Assembly: GCA_014529385.2 (NCBI GenBank)
Contig: CM043968.1
Coordinates: forward strand, 4,512,001-4,576,000
Direction: 5' to 3'
Length of the DNA: 64,000 nt
DNA from: Adiantum capillus-veneris
Taxonomy: Eukaryota > Streptophyta > Polypodiopsida > Polypodiales > Pteridaceae
Positions 32,148 through 44,640 of the stretch are shown here, piece by piece; position 1 is the first letter of the stretch, and every line of letters starts with the position of its first letter. The notes under the pieces are model-generated. The model did not search any database. It was not told the origin of the DNA and saw nothing but the letters and a program-made list of their open reading frames with translations. Both the position numbers and the translations under genes were made by a program.

Positions 32148-32820
32148 TTATGTCCAAAATGAACAATTTTTTGCACTTTTTTCATGGATAGTCTTTTCAT
32201 GAGTTATTTTAAGCCTATGAATCAAGTGAAAACTTAATTTGGCCTAAAATGTCAAGAACAAGTAAATAATCTGAGTTTTTGCAAACTCTTGAAATTTTTA
32301 CCTCAAAGCGTCCTTGAGCTTACCCACTAGTTCATACAACTTTTAAGCATACTCTCCAATCAGATTGAGTGGTTTGAAGTCTTTTCATGCTATTTCTAGC
32401 TGTAGACCTAAAATTTTGCACTTAAAATAACAACTCACAATGATTCTTTCGGAGAGATCAATATTCTAAAATCCACCTCAGATCCTACTTACCCTACTCT
32501 TAGGTTCTCATGCAACGGGATTGTGGAAAGTGTCCACAAACACTCGTTTTCTTGTTTTTTATGGTTTCCTGAGCATTGATCTTAAGACTTGCCTCGTCTA
32601 TCAATCATTCCCAAAATCCTAATCTAGTTCTACAATCCTACAATCCTAAATGCACTCGGCAAGTACAACTTACCTCCAAGCTACCTCTACACAGCAAAAG
32701 ACGACAATCTTAAGCTATGCGGTTTCTAAAAAAAAGTTTTGACTCTAGGAGATCCTAGAGGAAGTTAAAGGACAACTTCACAAAATGCTCGTGTTTTTTC
32801 CTAGTTTAGGTCTCTTCGAT

Positions 32821-32839
32821 CCCCGACAGTGGCGCCAAA
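32821..32839 (-). promoter_or_regulatory. P-A2 primer-binding site
   Basis: TTTGGCGCCACTGTCGGGG follows the LTR end CCCACA on the minus strand. Same TGGCGCC core as P1. Confidence 0.8.
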
Positions 32840-33761
32840 TGTGGGACGGGTGTCTAACCTCACGCCTATCTTATTGCAGATTAAGCGAGAACCACGATTA
32901 AATTGTCAATCCATGGGACGAAGCTGACTCAACTAGTGCATAAAGGCTACAAGAGGTTGTCAATCTCTCAGAAAACAACAAACAACTTGCATCTAACTCA
33001 AGCTACACTCAAGTGATTGATATCACCAAAAGCCGATTGCTCATTGACAAACAAATCACATCCGTTACAACATCAAATGACGTCCAAACGTAACAAAATT
33101 TCTAGAACATGTATATGAGACTTAAGCACACCTGCTTATGGTCTCAAATTCCACTTTAGGTTAGGTGCCAAAATCGCAATTATTAACAGCAGTGGATTTT
33201 TGACTTAGTCGTTTTCAACCCAGAATGCACCTAAATTCTTAGCAATGATGCGCCAATACCCCGCCTATGCTTAGTTTTTGATTTTGAAGTGTAAATTCCT
33301 ACTTATGATGAAATTAGTCCGCGGGTCGGCGACGCCAAAAGCTACAAAATACTGTGATGTGTTTACGTCAATGCGTAGAGCTCTTACCTGCGGTTGCAAT
33401 GCAACAAACACGACTGTAATGTGACAACCGGAGAGGGAGTAGGAAGCACGAGAAGGAGAGAAGTGAGCACCGTCAGCTCACGCTGTGTATTTTATTATCC
33501 AAAAAACTTAATACAATCTTTACAAAACTGGCTTTTATACCTTAGCCAAGATTTTTCGTGGTCAAAACTAATAATTTGGGAGCTCTAACTAAAGATGGGT
33601 ACTAATAGGTTTATACAATCTGGAAGCTTGTAGCCCTGGCTCATCAATTACAAGATTTACCCAAAAAATAGGAGTTACAATATTCCCGATTTATAAAATA
33701 TAATAAGTGTTTTTACATGGGAGCTTTGAAAAATGGTATCCGAGGTAGCTTGCTGCTAACA
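32840..33761 (-). repeat. P-A2 5' LTR (922 bp)
   Basis: Starts TGTTAGCAGCAAGC at 33761 and ends CCGTCCCACA. It aligns throughout with 1447-2366. GGTATAAAAGCC near 33530-33541 is the TATA box. The flank beyond 33761 reads TTTTGGTATCAGCTCT on the minus strand, so the insertion is next to a copia-like primer site. Confidence 0.85.
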
Positions 33762-34430
33762 AGAGCTGATACCAAAAGCAACACCGAACTAGTCTAAAAG
33801 CACATATATCACACACAAGACATAGAAAGCAGCCTATTAGCTTGCACAATGACACTTCCACTCCAATTGTAGAATTGATGCCGATGATAAGACTAATAGA
33901 ACTACCCATAAATCTAACATAACCAACCATATTCAACAATGACATTTCCGGTCCAAAATAGAACCGATGCCGAGGTGAACATAGCGGTAACATTGTCAAA
34001 CAGTGTGCCTGCTGGTCTAGCATTTCACAACAACACTTCTAGTCCAATAATAAGACTGATGCCGACCTGAAAAGCAAGATCAACACACTTCAAAGTTACA
34101 AAAAAATATCATAAGAAAAATGTATACCAACTTAATTACAAAGAAAATAAATGACTCATGAGATTAGGCTAAGGATTATACCATAATTTTTTGTCTTGCT
34201 TGTGAGGGCTTGGGAAAGCTTGGTAGATTTCAAAAACCTAGGAAGTTCTATGAGCAAAGGTCAAGGAAATTGTGAGGGAAATGGGGGCCCCTATTTTTAG
34301 TTTCTTGAGAGGTCTGTCTGGATAGATGTTGGGCCCATCGGGCTGAGTATGTTCCTCGATGGGGCTCGACGGGCTAAGGTGCTGTATCGGTGAGAAAATC
34401 CACTAGCCCCCCAGGTTCCCTTCATGTCAC
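33762..34430 (-). repeat. Copia-like LTR region with three ~90-bp repeats
   Basis: On the minus strand the sequence ends in a TGGTATCAG primer-like motif, so it may be a copia LTR. Three diverged repeats at about 33847, 33938 and 34027 each contain TCGGCATC followed by a TGGA.(T/C).GAA(G/A)TGT phrase, with about 90 bp between starts. No LTR start was located. Confidence 0.4.
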
Positions 34431-34990
34431 CATGTCCTTTTTTTAAAAATGTGAAGACTTTTTAATCGAGAATTTTGTTAATTAACAATGCGATCACAAA
34501 AAAAACACACGATTACGTGAATATGAAATCCCTATAGGCTAAAGCTTCATTCACCGCTTTGTCTACTTTTTCCTTCTTCATCTGGGGAATTAACTCCTTG
34601 CAATAACTCTACTTGTACCTATTTATCCCAACCTAATTGCTCTTGAGTAATCTATTGCTACTGCTATTGCTACATGAAAGCAACAACTAGTTGCATCATC
34701 TACTCTGGTGGCATAGACATCTTCTCAAGAGCAATTTTCCCACCGGCTTGCTTCACCTTGAGTTCACCAAAGATGTCGAGAGATAAGTGTTCCTTGCAAG
34801 GTGAGCATGGTAAGCACCAGGATGCTCGCTCTAAGAAAAGCAAGAGAGAAAACATACAACAAACAAAAACTATGCACAAATAACATATAATTCATATTGT
34901 TGACAAATTATGGAAAAGAAAGAAACTGACTAAACAAAAACACTACTACAGCTGTAAAAAGATGGGTATCAAGAGCCTGAGAGGTACATA
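34431..34990. other. No recognised gene
   Basis: AT-rich sequence. A short minus-strand open stretch around 34680-34850 has no recognisable motif. GGGTATCAAGAGCC at about 34964 resembles a diverged initiator-Met primer site but lacks a supporting LTR. Confidence 0.4.
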
Positions 34991-35093
<103 letters not shown>

Positions 35094-35292
35094 GACGACT
35101 GAACACGAAAAAGCTACACCACTTTTGTATTATTTAATTTTGATAAAGAAGGAGGGATATTTTTTAAGGCTTAAGAGATCATTTTTGGTGGGAATGAGCC
35201 TTTAAGGAGGATTGTATATAAGACAATTTTTGTAACCCTAAAATAACTTTTGAATTAATCAAACTATTGTGCTCATTGTGCCTTGTTTGTGT

Positions 35293-35359
<67 letters not shown>

Positions 35360-35978
35360 CTTATCTCTTCGCTACAAGTGCTATAAAGCAGCTATTGTGA
35401 AGTTGACACCACGAACAAATTAGCAACGATGTGGGATACACTCGAATGCCAAGCTTACAAAGTTTTGGCTATGTCGTGAGGCAAGCTCCCACCAGCTTCC
35501 AAGTAGTTATCTTGCAAACATGTGTCTATTTTGCGAGTTCTTCATACCGATGGGTTTATGATGGGTAGAGATACATGTTAGGACTATATGTGACAAAAAA
35601 AAAGACTTGTAATACAATGTCTGTCTTCATACGCATTTGCTGCACGGAGTGGTTACAGGTAGGATATCGGGTTAGAGTCCATAGAGTGGTGGACCTCTTG
35701 GTAAATAGAGTGTGCCTTGTGAGTTTCATGGTGTTTTGAGCACGTTTGGTTTTGATTTGAAGAGTGTAAGCATGTAGGTTGAGTTGCATTCGTGAGTACA
35801 TAGGATGTCCAAGTTTGATTTCCTTGAGTAGTAATTGTCTTAGAAAGCCGAGTAGGTGATTGACAACCATCCACTTGTTTCCATGCGCCTATGGGTCAAG
35901 CTTTGTCCTTGGCTAGCATTTAGTTTTTTGGCCTTGTTCTCACTATGCTAGCGTCTGCTCATGGCATATACGCCAACA
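35094..35978 (+). repeat. P-B 5' LTR (start approximate)
   Basis: The end is firm: CGCCAACA at 35971-35978 directly before the primer site. The start near 35094 (TTGACGACTGAACACG) is inferred from the 900-bp length of relatives and weak similarity to TGTTAGCAGCTGGAAACAC. TATATAA lies at 35216-35222. A (GA)n tract at 35297-35357 lies downstream of the TATA box, at the place where the P1 LTR has a short GA-rich stretch. Confidence 0.55.
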
Positions 35979-35998
35979 TTGGCTCCGCTGCCGGGAGA
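35979..35998 (+). promoter_or_regulatory. P-B primer-binding site
   Basis: TTGGCTCCGCTGCCGGGAGA after the LTR end. One base differs in the TGGCGCC core relative to P1. Confidence 0.7.
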
Positions 35999-36505
35999 GC
36001 CCTAGGTAGATGACCTTAGACTATTCCTATGAGGTGAAAGTTCCTCTGGTTTGCAAGAACCTTGTTATTTTATTTTAGGTAGGATCCGGGAGTGGAACTC
36101 TTGATATCTTAGGGTAAGTGCTAGGGAGCATGTGACTCACCTGGATTTTCCGCCATAGGTAGTATTAGTCTAAGTTTAGTGCCGTGTAGCAATTTGTGAG
36201 GTGATAAAAACGATAGCTAGTCCGAGTGATGCATTGAAGCATTTTTCTACTCATAGATACAAAACCACATATGATGTGTAGAAGTTGTTGTAGATAGGAT
36301 ATGTTGATTATGATCTAGAGCTAGCCATCACAAAATTATTTGCTTGTATGCTTGTTTGCATTTGCAATCTCTAAAAAGTTGACTCTTAGGGTAAAAATGC
36401 AATAAAAAAGTTTTAGTGGATAACTGTGTATGACTGAATGATGCTGAGTGCATAAGAAAGCATAAGCAACAGAGCTGTTGAGAAAATTTGGAATTCTACA
36501 ACTTT

Positions 36506-37677
36506 AGACATCATACGCGTATAAGTCTTAAGGGTTAGTAGAAGACCAAATTTGACAAAAAAGAGACCGCATCAGAGTGTTCAAAAAGGGGTGTTTTACG
36601 CTTAGTTCACCCTGAGACTAAAGTTTTGACCCACACGTGGTACCCAAAAGACAAAAGATGGAGTGTTGAAAATGAAAAAGACAAAAAATTATGATGTTGA
36701 ACATATCTTTGCATGAAAATTGGTAAAAGTGCTTTGAAACTAGTGCTGGGGACTTGGGGATGCTTGTGGATAAATCTTGGCCAAAAATCCATTAGCAGAC
36801 ATTATATGCGTATAATGTCTGAGAAGTGAATTTGACAGCCAAAGTGAACTTTTGACTTTGCACCCATCTATCGCAAGTTGAGTAGAGCACATACACCAAG
36901 TTTCATTTCATTTGGACACATAGATTGAGTATTGAGAGTATTTTACTTTCTCGAGGAGATTCCTCGTCAAAAAGTGGTGAATTTGTGCAAGTTTGACTTC
37001 CAAAATTTGGTTTGAGCACATGTGCATGTTGTACACATCAAGGAGCACCTTGGGTAGGAACATAACTCAATTCTGAGCTTAGAGACATTATACGCGTATG
37101 ATGTCTTTGAGACCCAATTGGGAGCCAAAGGATACATCTGTGTGCACCATTGTGATCTAGAGGCATTCAAGAAGCAAATAGGCAGGATCCTATTGAATTT
37201 GAAGCATTTTTGGGCTTGTAAAGGCCAAGAGATGGATATAGGTAAAGTAAAGGCTATAATCAATCATAACTAACACAAAAATTGTTAAAGTTGAGTTTTG
37301 AAAAGTGCTATGAGTTTCTTGTGTGGTGGAAGATCTCTAGAGTGAGTTTCACTTCATTTGGACTAGATAGACATCATACACATATGATGTCTACATGGCA
37401 TTTTAAGGGACCAATGCTGACATTAGAGTAGATTAGAGTGTTTAGCACCACAAAAAAATCTTAGGGACCTAGTTTTGCCCAATTTGGAGCATCCTTGTCT
37501 TAGATAACCTCCCAGAGAAGTTGACAGCAAGCAAGACTGAATTAGGGGGGATAGACCAGCCAGGAGGTGTCAAAATAACAAAGCCAAACTTGGAGTGAAT
37601 AGAGCATATCAGGGAGAGTCTAAACTTGAATTTTGGGTCAATTTTCACCTTAGATACATCATACGGGTATGAAGTCT
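36506..37677 (+). repeat. Palindrome array in P-B leader
   Basis: Five copies with consensus half-site AGACAT(C/T)ATACG: 36506-36528, 36797-36820, 37083-37106, 37369-37392, 37652-37677. Start distances are 291, 286, 286 and 283 bp. Compared with P1, the half-site differs at one position (CATACG against CCTACG), and the opposite arm carries the matching change. The array ends about 250 bp before the gag ATG. Confidence 0.92.
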
Positions 37678-37922
37678 TCAGGCATAGATAGGGGAAACAT
37701 TGAGATTTTAACCAACCATGACCCTTCCTTGTGACCCTAGGATCCCATCTGTCCTTTTAGACCAATGCATAGAGGGAATCAAGTCCTTATATACAATTGT
37801 TTGATTGAAATTAACTCTCTAATTATACTGACCAACACTGTAGAGCACTTTAGTGAGAATCATTAGTTTGACAAAGAATTGCAGAGTCAAAGTTTTGTAC
37901 AGATAGCCAGAACCAAGGACTC

Positions 37923-38673
37923 ATGAATTTGAGATCTGGTAGTAGGTGTCTTGAAAGAGACCGAAGAGTGGTAGGAGATCAGGTTAGCTTAAGGTCATTA
38001 GAAGAGAGTGTAAACCAAGCAAGGATGGATACACTAGCACCAACCAGAGAAGATGGCAATGATACTAACACCTCTTCCAAAGGATCATATCAGTGGATGG
38101 CTAACCAACATCTTGGAGGTTCCCAACAACAAGGGACTATGGGGGGTAGCACCTCCCAAAACATGTTAAACATACCAAAATACACGGTAATCTTCCTAAA
38201 GGGAACAAATGACGATGGAGCCCTAATGTATGCTAATGTTCGAGGACATAAATGCATCTATATTGAGGAACGTCCAACGAGAGGATTGAAAGTAATCATG
38301 GTAATCAACGATGGTGATAGGTTCCATGATGAAGAGGGAAACCAATATCTCATTGTCAAATTCCAAGAAAATTACAATAGATACGGAGACAACGTAGCAA
38401 AAGGGAAGATGGTTATGGAGACCTGAGAATTACCTCCTAAGCTCACTCTTTCTGGAGCCTTCTACATTCATGACAAGAGAGTAGAGAGAATGGCTACAGT
38501 TCAAAAAAGTATTGGAATTTACCAAGCACAAGGAGGGAAGAGTCGCTTCTAACTACCAGTGCATGGAACCCCATGTGAATGAATTAAGCATAGAAAAAAT
38601 CATGTACTTGTTTTCGTATGATTCTATAGATGGAACCCATATTATTTTTGTTGATAAGTACGGACAAGAACCC
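37923..38673 (+). pseudogene. Gag N-terminal domain (P-B), interrupted
   Basis: MNLRSGSRCLERDRRVVGDQ at 37923, then YTVIFLKGTNDDGALMYANV, CIYIEERPTRGLKVI and NDGDRFHDEEGNQYLIV, colinear with the P1 gag N-terminus. A stop at 38424 follows VAKGKMVMET, and homologous but broken sequence runs on (GAFYIHDKRV, then YLFSY and IIFVDKYGQ equivalents) to 38673, where the D1 LTR begins. The continuing gag appears at 63586-64000 on the other side of the D cluster. Confidence 0.72.
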
Positions 38674-39328
38674 TGTCATAAAATCTAATATCTAATCAAC
38701 CCAAATGATTTTCTCATATTATACCGATCATTTAATGTGGGAGAATAAACGGGAACAAGGGTTAGAATATAGACATGTGCTCACGGATCTGTCTCAACAC
38801 GGGGCTAAGGTTAAAGGGATCCAAATGAGAGATGGTTGGTTAAAGAGCAATGCTACCTAATGGAGCTTAAATACCTTAGGATTAGCTTCATTAAAGACCT
38901 CCAAAAATGAGTGTTAAAAAGTCCTTTGACCTTAGGAAAGCTAGGACTGACCTTGAGGTGGGAATCCTACCCAAGCATGAGGTGCTTGTCGGCTTGCTAA
39001 GTGTTTGTGGGAACCTTTCCCAAGCTTGAGGTGCTTCTCATATGCTTAAATGACTAAGGTTCTTGAAGTGTTCAATTCAAACATAAAATCTCAAGAGGCA
39101 TAAACGGTTTCCATGCTTAATTGACTTGTTCAATTCAAACAAGATATATTAAGAAGAAGCATAAAAGACACATGTTAAGATCCTCCACATGTGGCCCTCA
39201 TGATGTGCTTGAATCCTATTGGATAGACTCTAAAGGGTCCAATGAGAATTTAAATGCATAAAAATAAATAATTAAGTTCTTGGTCTCAAAGAGGAAAAAG
39301 AAAACACGTCTAAATGATATAATTAAAT

Positions 39329-39377
<49 letters not shown>

Positions 39378-39406
39378 TGAATGAGGCATGAGAGGGGGTA
39401 TACTCT

Positions 39407-39469
<63 letters not shown>

Positions 39470-40191
39470 TCTCTCATTGTGTGGAGTGCAAAGTGCAAGA
39501 GCTCCATCTCCTTCTCCAAGCTTGTTGAGAAGTGGTGAGCCTACACCAACACTCTTGTCTATGGAATGCAAATCTAACCAAGAGCCATGCTTCAATGCTT
39601 AAGCTTTCCATCTTCTTCATCTTCATTACTATGCTATTATGCTATGCTAAGAAAGAAGAGTGATGATAAGTGAGAACTATTTCTTTCTCCTATGGATGAT
39701 TCTTCTTCCTCTTCCCTACCCTCATTCCCTACCCTCTTCTTCCTCTTCCCTACCCTCATTCCCCGCTAGCTCTCTCCACTTTCAAAGGTGTTTGAGGCCT
39801 TGGGACTGAGGCTTGAGATAGTTAATGTTTTTTGCAAAGTTTATGTTATGCTTGTGATGCATGAAGCTTTCCATCTTCATTGCATCACCTAGGTCACAAG
39901 GAACACAAAGATTGTATTGTATCAAGTCTCTCTTGATGGGAGAATCTATAATACAAATGCCTCTTGGAGAGGGGACCGGCTCCAAGTAAATCTGGTCCTC
40001 AACTATTGTCGTTCTTGAATACTCTATCTCTTGCAAAAGTATTGTTCATGCCAAGTTAATTAAGTACTATGTTTATGTTGCTACGTCAATTAAGTTCACC
40101 CTCTATGTTCTCAAAGTAATCTCACAAAAAATGCTCACTCTAATTCTCTTAATTCCACTATTCTCAAAGTTCATAGGCCATTTCCATTACG
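38674..40191 (+). repeat. D1 5' LTR (1518 bp) with two microsatellites
   Basis: Starts TGTCATAAAATCTAATATC and ends TTCCATTACG beside the primer site. It aligns with 48040-49693 and, inverted, 62102-63585. It carries (GA)n at 39333-39372 and (CA)n at 39409-39468. The matching place in D3 reads only a short CTCACACTCACACACAC, so the CA tract expanded inside this LTR. It interrupts P-B gag on its left. Confidence 0.85.
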
Positions 40192-40192
40192 T

Positions 40193-40204
40193 TGGTATCA
40201 GAGC
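40193..40204 (+). promoter_or_regulatory. D1 primer-binding site
   Basis: TGGTATCAGAGC, the exact initiator-Met type site, two bases after the LTR. Confidence 0.88.
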
Positions 40205-40605
40205 ATTTGGTTTCTCTTTTCTTGCTTAAGAAGAGAGGTCCTTAAGTAGCCTAGTAATGGTTGATTTTGCTGATTATACTAGGATAAGTGGGACTGGGAT
40301 CTATTAGCGGTTTTGTTGAGCCCACTATGTGGGATATGATGCACACCTTGGGAGATTTGGTCTTAATAATGGGGTCTTTTTAGACTTGCCCACGGCTTTA
40401 CCATTATTGAGCCATAAGAAGTTCAAAAGGAGCTATCCCTCGGCAAATCTCCTATGCTAGACCCACCCCACTACTCTCTATAATTAGCCAATTCGAGCCG
40501 TGGGTGTAGATACTTAAGTGCCTAATTTCAAAGGCTAAGAGGAGTAGCAACTATAGTTTTGAATTGCCAAAGAATACAGTAAGTAAACACATAAGTATAA
40601 TTAAC

Positions 40606-41834
40606 ATGGATGACAATAACCAAGAGAGTAAAATAAACATTGATAACTTTGATTTTGCACATGAAGGTGCTAATTATGATGCCCCCAATGTTTATCAATT
40701 ATGTTGTTACTAGGTTGCATCAAGCTATGAGCAACCCTAGTTTGCAAGCCGAAGTTACTCAACAACTTTGTGCTTATGAGATTTCCCCTGCCCTCCAAGA
40801 GGGGAGAGAGCTTAGGAGGCCTCTTGATGAGACCCCCAAAAGAAGACTCTCTCCCATACTAGAGGAGGAATCCAAAGAACAAGAAAGTAATGAATCCCTA
40901 AGCTCCTTTGAAGATGTGGCTCCACAAAGACGACGGTCTAGAGAATCGCCAACTCTTCCAACGAGGAAATGGTCAACACACAGTCCTTCTCCTCGTCACT
41001 CCAAAAGGGCAGAAAGGAAACAAAGGAAGAAAAGTTCAAGAAAGAGTCACCCTCTTCTCCTTCTTCTTCACCTTCCTCCTCTTTCAATGAAAGCTATGGC
41101 TAATCTCTTAGAGAATACAAGAGGGGAGGACATCACAAATCATACCCTGCATGGCGAAGATCACAAAAGGTCAAGAAGTTCAAAAAGGGAAGAAAGAATA
41201 TCTCTTTTCTCACCTATGATGGCACCTTTGGTGCCATCAACAATGTATTGGCCTTCATCCAGCAATTTGATGCGGCCTTTGGAGACGAGGGCTTCACAGA
41301 ATCCTCCAAGCTACACCATGTAGCTATGGACTTCCAAAAATCGGATGGGCTAGCCTTTGTGGCAATGGTGAAGCCCCAAAGACATGGAAAACTCTACGAG
41401 TTTCCATCATGAAGCAATTCTCTGCAAGCGATGCAAAGGAAAAAGTACTTACCAAATGGTGCAGTTTGAAGCTTCTCTCACATGAGTCTATTCACAAATA
41501 TGTGGACAAGTTTTGGGATTTACATCTCAAGGCTACTGTCTTACAAAAGGTAGATTTTGCCAAGAAAAATCAGCAATTTTGTGCGGGATTACTTGAAGAA
41601 ATGACCGAGTATGTAAAATCTCAATGGCCTGGTTTTATCACCGAAGTAATCCACCACACCATGGCTATACGGAATTTCAAGCCCATGGAAAACAAAGACA
41701 AAAGTGATGCAAAGGGAAAAACCAATGTCCAAAATTCTTCCCAAGGAAATTCCAATAATAATAACAACAACAATCGGTCCAAGGAGAAGGGAGTTTACAA
41801 AGGTAAAAACAAACTCTCTCATGAAGAGCTATAG
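40606..41834 (+). pseudogene. D1 gag remnant
   Basis: MDDNNQESKINIDNFDFAHE at 40606, a frameshift near 40680, then VTRLHQAMSNPSLQ. An Arg/Ser-rich region follows (SPSPRHSKRAERKQRKK). The gag core is in the other frame: FLTYDGTFGAINNVLAFIQQ (about 41205), SSKLHHVAMDFQKS, then at 41409-41834 MKQFSASDAKEKVLTKW and LSHESIHKYVDKFWDLHLKA, ending GVYKGKNKLSHEEL. The zinc knuckle and protease that follow in D2 are deleted: the frame goes straight to the pre-RT region. Confidence 0.75.
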
Positions 41835-44168
41835 ACTTGTCTACTTTTCTACATGGATTCCAAGATGTTTTCATCGATGATATCCCTATGGACTTACCTC
41901 CAAAATGAGGGGATGATGACCATCAAATTGAGATCCTACCAGGAAGCTCACCACCTAACAAGCCTCCTTATCGAGTTTCCCAAGCTCAACAAGAGGAGAT
42001 CATGAGGCAAGTACAAGAATTTGTAGATAAAGGGATGATGAGTCCTAGCTCCTCTCCCTTTTGTTCTCTAGTCCTTTTAGTGCAAAAGAAAGATGGTACA
42101 TACCATATGTGTGTGGACTATTGAGCACTAAACCATATCACTATCAAAAATAGATTTCCCATGCCTCGGGTAGAAGATCTGTTTGATAAGCTACAAGGCT
42201 CTACCTAATTCAGTAGGATTGACCTTAAAAGTGGCTATCATCAAATAAGGATAGTGGATGAGGATATCCTAAAGACTATGTTTCATACAACGTTTGCTCT
42301 TTATGAATACCTAGTCATGCCTTTGCCTTGACCAATGCACCATCCACATTCAATTGTTGATGGAGAAAATATTTAGACCCTACCGTAAGTTCACTGGAGT
42401 GTGCTTTGATGATATCATCATCTACTCCAAGTCCTTGGAAGAACACAAGCAACATCTCCAAGTGATTTTTCAAGCATTGCGGGAGAACAAGCTTTTTCTC
42501 AACCAAAAGAAAATTGGAATTTTCCTTCAAGAGATTCAATACTTAGGTCATATTATCTCTCAAGATGGTATCCATATGGATCCATCGAGTTAGAGGTAAT
42601 CAAAGCATGGCCTAATCCAAGGAATCTACATGAGCTAAGAAGCTTTATTGGTATGTGTTGCATAGTATAGACGCTTCATAGCAAAATTTTCTCAAATAGC
42701 ATGACCATTACATGACTTAACAAAGAAGAATGTTAAGTATTCATGGACTGTTAAGGAGAAAAATGCTTTAGCAAGCTCAAAGAGAAGCTTACCTCTCAGC
42801 CAATCCTCATGCTTTCAAATCTCTCAAAGCCACTTGAGGTCCAATGTGATGCTTGTGATGATTGCCTTGGAGCACTCTTGCTTCAAGAAGGGCATGCCAT
42901 AGCATATGAGAGCCGAAGGCTCGATACATATGAACGGGTCTTGGGCATCTATGAGAAAGAGATTTTAGCTATTTTTCATGTCCTAGACACATAAAAACAC
43001 TATTGATTGGGGACTCCATTCATTTTACGAACAAACCACCAAAGTCTCAAGTACTTCATGACGCAAACCAAGCTTTCCAACAAACAAATGAGGTGGGCTA
43101 ATTTTGTTTCACAATTTTATTTTCATATTGCTCACATTGCTGGTAAGCACAATCAAGTGGCCGATGCACTTTCACGATGATCAAAAGTTAATTTGGTGTC
43201 TATAGCAACTCACAATGATCTATCTTCTATGATAGATGAGTATGCTACTACCCCTGACTTTAAAGATGTAACGTCATCTCTTGCTTTGGGGAAGAAAGAG
43301 GAACCATTCACCTTGCAGGATGGTTATCTTGTCCATGAAAATAGGCTATGCGTTACCCACTCCCTTCATGAGAAAGTCATGTATGAATCCCATGCTCCTC
43401 CCTATGCGGGGCATAGAGGCATTCAACCTACTCTTTGAGGAGTAGAGACATACTTGTATTGGCCTACCATGAAAGTGGACATACAAGACTATGTTTCAAA
43501 ATGTGTGGTATGCCAAAGGACTAAGTATGATAGAGGGAAGAAACATGGATTACTCCAGCCATTGCCAATCCCTAATTCACCATGGAGAGTATATCCATGT
43601 ATTTTATCTTTGGATTACCCAAGTCTATCCATGGGAATACGGAAATATGGACAATAGTCAACAGGTTTAGCAAGAAAGCATACTTGACTATTAAGGCACA
43701 CCAAATGGCAACCCTCTTCATATCTCAGATTTTTAAACACCATGGATTACCAACATCCTTCATGTCAGATAGAGATCCTAGAATGACCAGTAATTTTTGG
43801 AAAGGTCTCTTTGAAAATCTAGGTACAAGATTGAATTTCTCTTCAGCCTACCACCCACAAACGGATGGACAAAGTGAGATAGCCAATCTTACAATACTCG
43901 ATCTATAAAGACTATGTTACAAATGTAGATGAACGATCACAATGGGAGAAGTACTTACCCCTTGTAGAGTATGCGTACAATAATAGTGTCCATACTACTA
44001 TAGGAAAAGCACCTTTTAAGATCATAGAGGGAAGACACAAAAGTCCTTGCTACTTAAAGTATATGGGAAGATCTTTGTTGTTGATGAGTATAGCTTTGAC
44101 CTACAAGAATATTTTCAAAAAATTAAGGAGGCTATATCCATCTTTCAACAAAGGAAAAAGCTGCTACT
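41835..44168 (+). pseudogene. D1 pol remnant (RT, RNase H, integrase)
   Basis: Starts in the pre-RT segment FQDVFIDDIP, then [51 protein letters not shown], catalytic FDDIIIYSKS (42396), RNase H with LEVQCDACDDCLGALLLQEG and HIAHIAGKHNQVADALSR, integrase zinc region HRGIQP...CVVCQRTKYDRG, and part of the core with SDRDPRMTSNFW and SSAYHPQTDGQSEI. It breaks off at KGKSCY near 44168, where D2 gag begins. Stops and shifts occur throughout. Confidence 0.83.
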
Positions 44169-44169
44169 G

Positions 44170-44640
44170 ACATTGGAGAGCAAAAGCAACAATTTTTTGC
44201 GGGCTTAACTAAAGAAATGGTGGAGTATGTCAACTCCCAAAGGCCACGCACCATATCGGTGGCTATACACCATACTATGGTGGCTTCTTGAATCAATTTC
44301 CAAACAGGGGCTAAAAGAAATTCTAAGCCCACGGAAAACAAGGGTTCCAATGAGCCTAAGGGGAAGGACAATGTCCAAAAGTCTCTCAAGGGCAACTCCA
44401 ACAAAGCTAAGGATAAGGGAGTTTACAAAGGCAAAAACACACTCTCTCCTGAAGAGCTTGAGTGTTATCGCAAGGATAACCGTTGTTCCAAGTGCAGTGA
44501 GCACGGGCATGCGTACCGCTCTTGTCCCCAAAAGAACACTGGCCATGAGCCTCCTAGAGCTACCTTGGTTGAAATCCAAGAGGAGGAAACTCACCACAAA
44601 GGATTTTCTCTATGCCATGCTTGGGGAAAGGTAAGAGAAC
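44170..44640 (+). pseudogene. D2 gag 3' part with zinc knuckle
   Basis: Begins inside gag with EQKQQFFAGLTKEMVEYV, then a Lys/Ser-rich stretch, GVYKGKNTLSPEELECYRKD and the knuckle CSKCSEHGHAYRSC (CX2CX4HX4C). Everything 5' of this, including the D2 LTR, is absent; the sequence is fused to D1 integrase at about 44169. Confidence 0.75.

Larger units (their letters stand above)
30960..33761 (-). mobile_element. Family-P element P-A2, 5' part
   Basis: LTR, primer site and leader of a family-P element on the minus strand. Gag and everything beyond are cut off by the copia at 30959. The LTR is of the P-A subfamily, like P-A1. Confidence 0.75.

Noticed and set aside
33691-34023. 110-residue minus-strand frame
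   Set aside because: It crosses the P-A2 LTR boundary and the 90-bp repeats; no domain.
39216-39602. Open frames across the GA/CA tracts of the D1 LTR
   Set aside because: Translations are Cys-Val, Ser-Leu or Thr-His repeats forced by dinucleotides.
40193-40204. TGGTATCAGAGC sites as tRNA gene pieces
   Set aside because: They lie exactly at LTR ends, which makes them primer-binding sites; no cloverleaf surrounds them.
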